From Prevotellaceae bacterium (lineage in GTDB: Bacteria > Bacteroidota > Bacteroidia > Bacteroidales > UBA932), in the NCBI GenBank assembly GCA_031259935.1, contig JAIRKV010000042.1, positions 1-5,651 on the forward strand: a DNA stretch of 5,651 nt. The letters are read 5' to 3'. The notes beneath the pieces were generated by a model. The model made no database searches. It saw only the letters and a list, made by a program, of their open reading frames with translations, and was not told where the DNA came from. The translations under genes were made by a program, and so were the position numbers. Within the stretch, counting starts at the first letter, position 1. Each line of letters begins with the position of its first letter. This document shows, piece after piece, positions 5,036 through 5,651 of the stretch.

Positions 5036-5651
5036 TAAAAATCTTTTTCCTGTTTTATTTCTGTCGATATTGCTGTCGTGCAATAATGCTGCGCAAAACA
5101 AAATCGCCGATTCCAAAGATTTCAATTTGCCGAATATTCCTGTCGTCATAACAGATAAGCAGGAAGCATGTAAATATATTGCTCTTAATTACTGGAACGA
5201 TTTTGATTTTGCCGATTCGCTGGCATACCGGCAGACAACAAAACAAATATTTACCGCATTTCTGAATGTATTGCAATACGTTGATTTGCAAACGATTTCG
5301 CAAAGTATGGAAAACATGATGCAAAAAGCCGAATCCGACAGTATTGCATATATACGCTTTGTCGATATTTGCGGGCAATATCTTTATGATGCAAATTCGC
5401 CTTATCGCAACGATGAACTGTATATTCCCGTTTTACAAAGCATATTGAAAACAAATATAATCGACGGAAATTATAAAATCACTGCCGAATATCGTCTGAA
5501 AATGGCAATGAAAAACAGAACAGGAAATCAGGCAGCCGATTTTGAATATGCGCTTGAATCGGGAAAAACTCGCAAACTGTATGATATAACAACTGAATTT
5601 GTTTTACTGTTTATAAACAATCCCGGCTGTACTGCCTGCAAAGAATATATC
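4998..5651 (+). CDS. DUF5106 / thioredoxin-like lipoprotein, C-terminus cut by right edge
   Basis: An open frame from ATG 4998 runs to the right edge (218 residues). The start MIRQKIRIPKKPDKN is a basic n-region, LFPVLFLSILLS (16-27) is the hydrophobic core and Cys28 completes a lipobox (ILLS-C), so the protein should be lipid-anchored in the envelope. The next part matches the Bacteroidetes DUF5106 domain: LPNIPVVITD (44-53), NYWNDFDFADS (64-74), YLYDANSPYRNDELYIPVL (128-146) and AMKNRTGNQAADFEY (about 173-187). The thioredoxin-like domain then begins: LLFINNPGCTACKEYI, with the redox-type pair C211-T-A-C214 just before the edge. Family members are usually about twice this length or less, with the fold completed downstream. 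It probably takes part in periplasmic thiol chemistry, though the substrate is unknown. The residue after the lipid Cys is Asn and I see no acidic surface-export signal. ATG 4998 is the only in-frame ATG before the lipobox; it overlaps the DUF5606 gene by 38 nt, suggesting coupled translation. Confidence 0.9.
   Translation, partial: MIRQKIRIPKKPDKNLFPVLFLSILLSCNNAAQNKIADSKDFNLPNIPVVITDKQEACKYIALNYWNDFDFADSLAYRQTTKQIFTAFLNVLQYVDLQTISQSMENMMQKAESDSIAYIRFVDICGQYLYDANSPYRNDELYIPVLQSILKTNIIDGNYKITAEYRLKMAMKNRTGNQAADFEYALESGKTRKLYDITTEFVLLFINNPGCTACKEYI

Overview
The window looks like a chromosomal segment from an AT-rich member of the Bacteroidetes, probably Bacteroidales or a close relative. Three things point there. 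Two of the proteins belong to families I know mainly from that phylum: a DUF5606 protein and a DUF5106/thioredoxin-like lipoprotein. Start sites lack clear Shine-Dalgarno sequences. Several genes are preceded by the Bacteroidetes -7 promoter form TAnnTTTG, and the exact octamer TAATTTTG occurs three times at sensible distances from start codons. I see no tRNA, rRNA, CRISPR array, insertion sequence or phage gene.

Layout, left to right. (1) 1-273, minus strand: the N-terminal 91 residues of a very acidic, low-complexity protein that runs off the left edge. It carries an in-frame direct repeat with a 117-nt (39-residue) period. (2) 274-620: a divergent intergenic region with a promoter candidate facing each way. 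(3) 621-2108, plus strand: a tight two-gene operon, nagA (N-acetylglucosamine-6-phosphate deacetylase, GTG start) followed 3 nt later by a small FtsB/DivIC-type septum formation initiator protein. (4) 2109-2327: the gap between convergent genes, holding a 100-nt nested inverted repeat with T-rich flanks on both sides, best read as a bidirectional terminator. (5) 2328-4094, minus strand: a DeaD/CsdA-like DEAD-box RNA helicase with a DbpA-type RNA-binding domain and a basic tail. (6) 4095-4588: a 494-nt divergent region. It holds the likely helicase promoter, implying a leader of about 190 nt, and a possible unannotated 46-residue basic small protein with its own -7 element. (7) 4589-5651, plus strand: a DUF5606 protein overlapping by 38 nt the start of a DUF5106 lipoprotein, which is cut by the right edge at its CxxC motif.

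Functionally this is mostly housekeeping: amino-sugar recycling, cell division, RNA remodelling and an envelope lipoprotein. I do not see a clearly new multi-gene system. The places most worth a second look are the small ORF antisense to the helicase leader, the nested inverted repeat between the convergent genes, the long overlap that encodes the lipoprotein's n-region, and the recent-looking repeat in the acidic protein.
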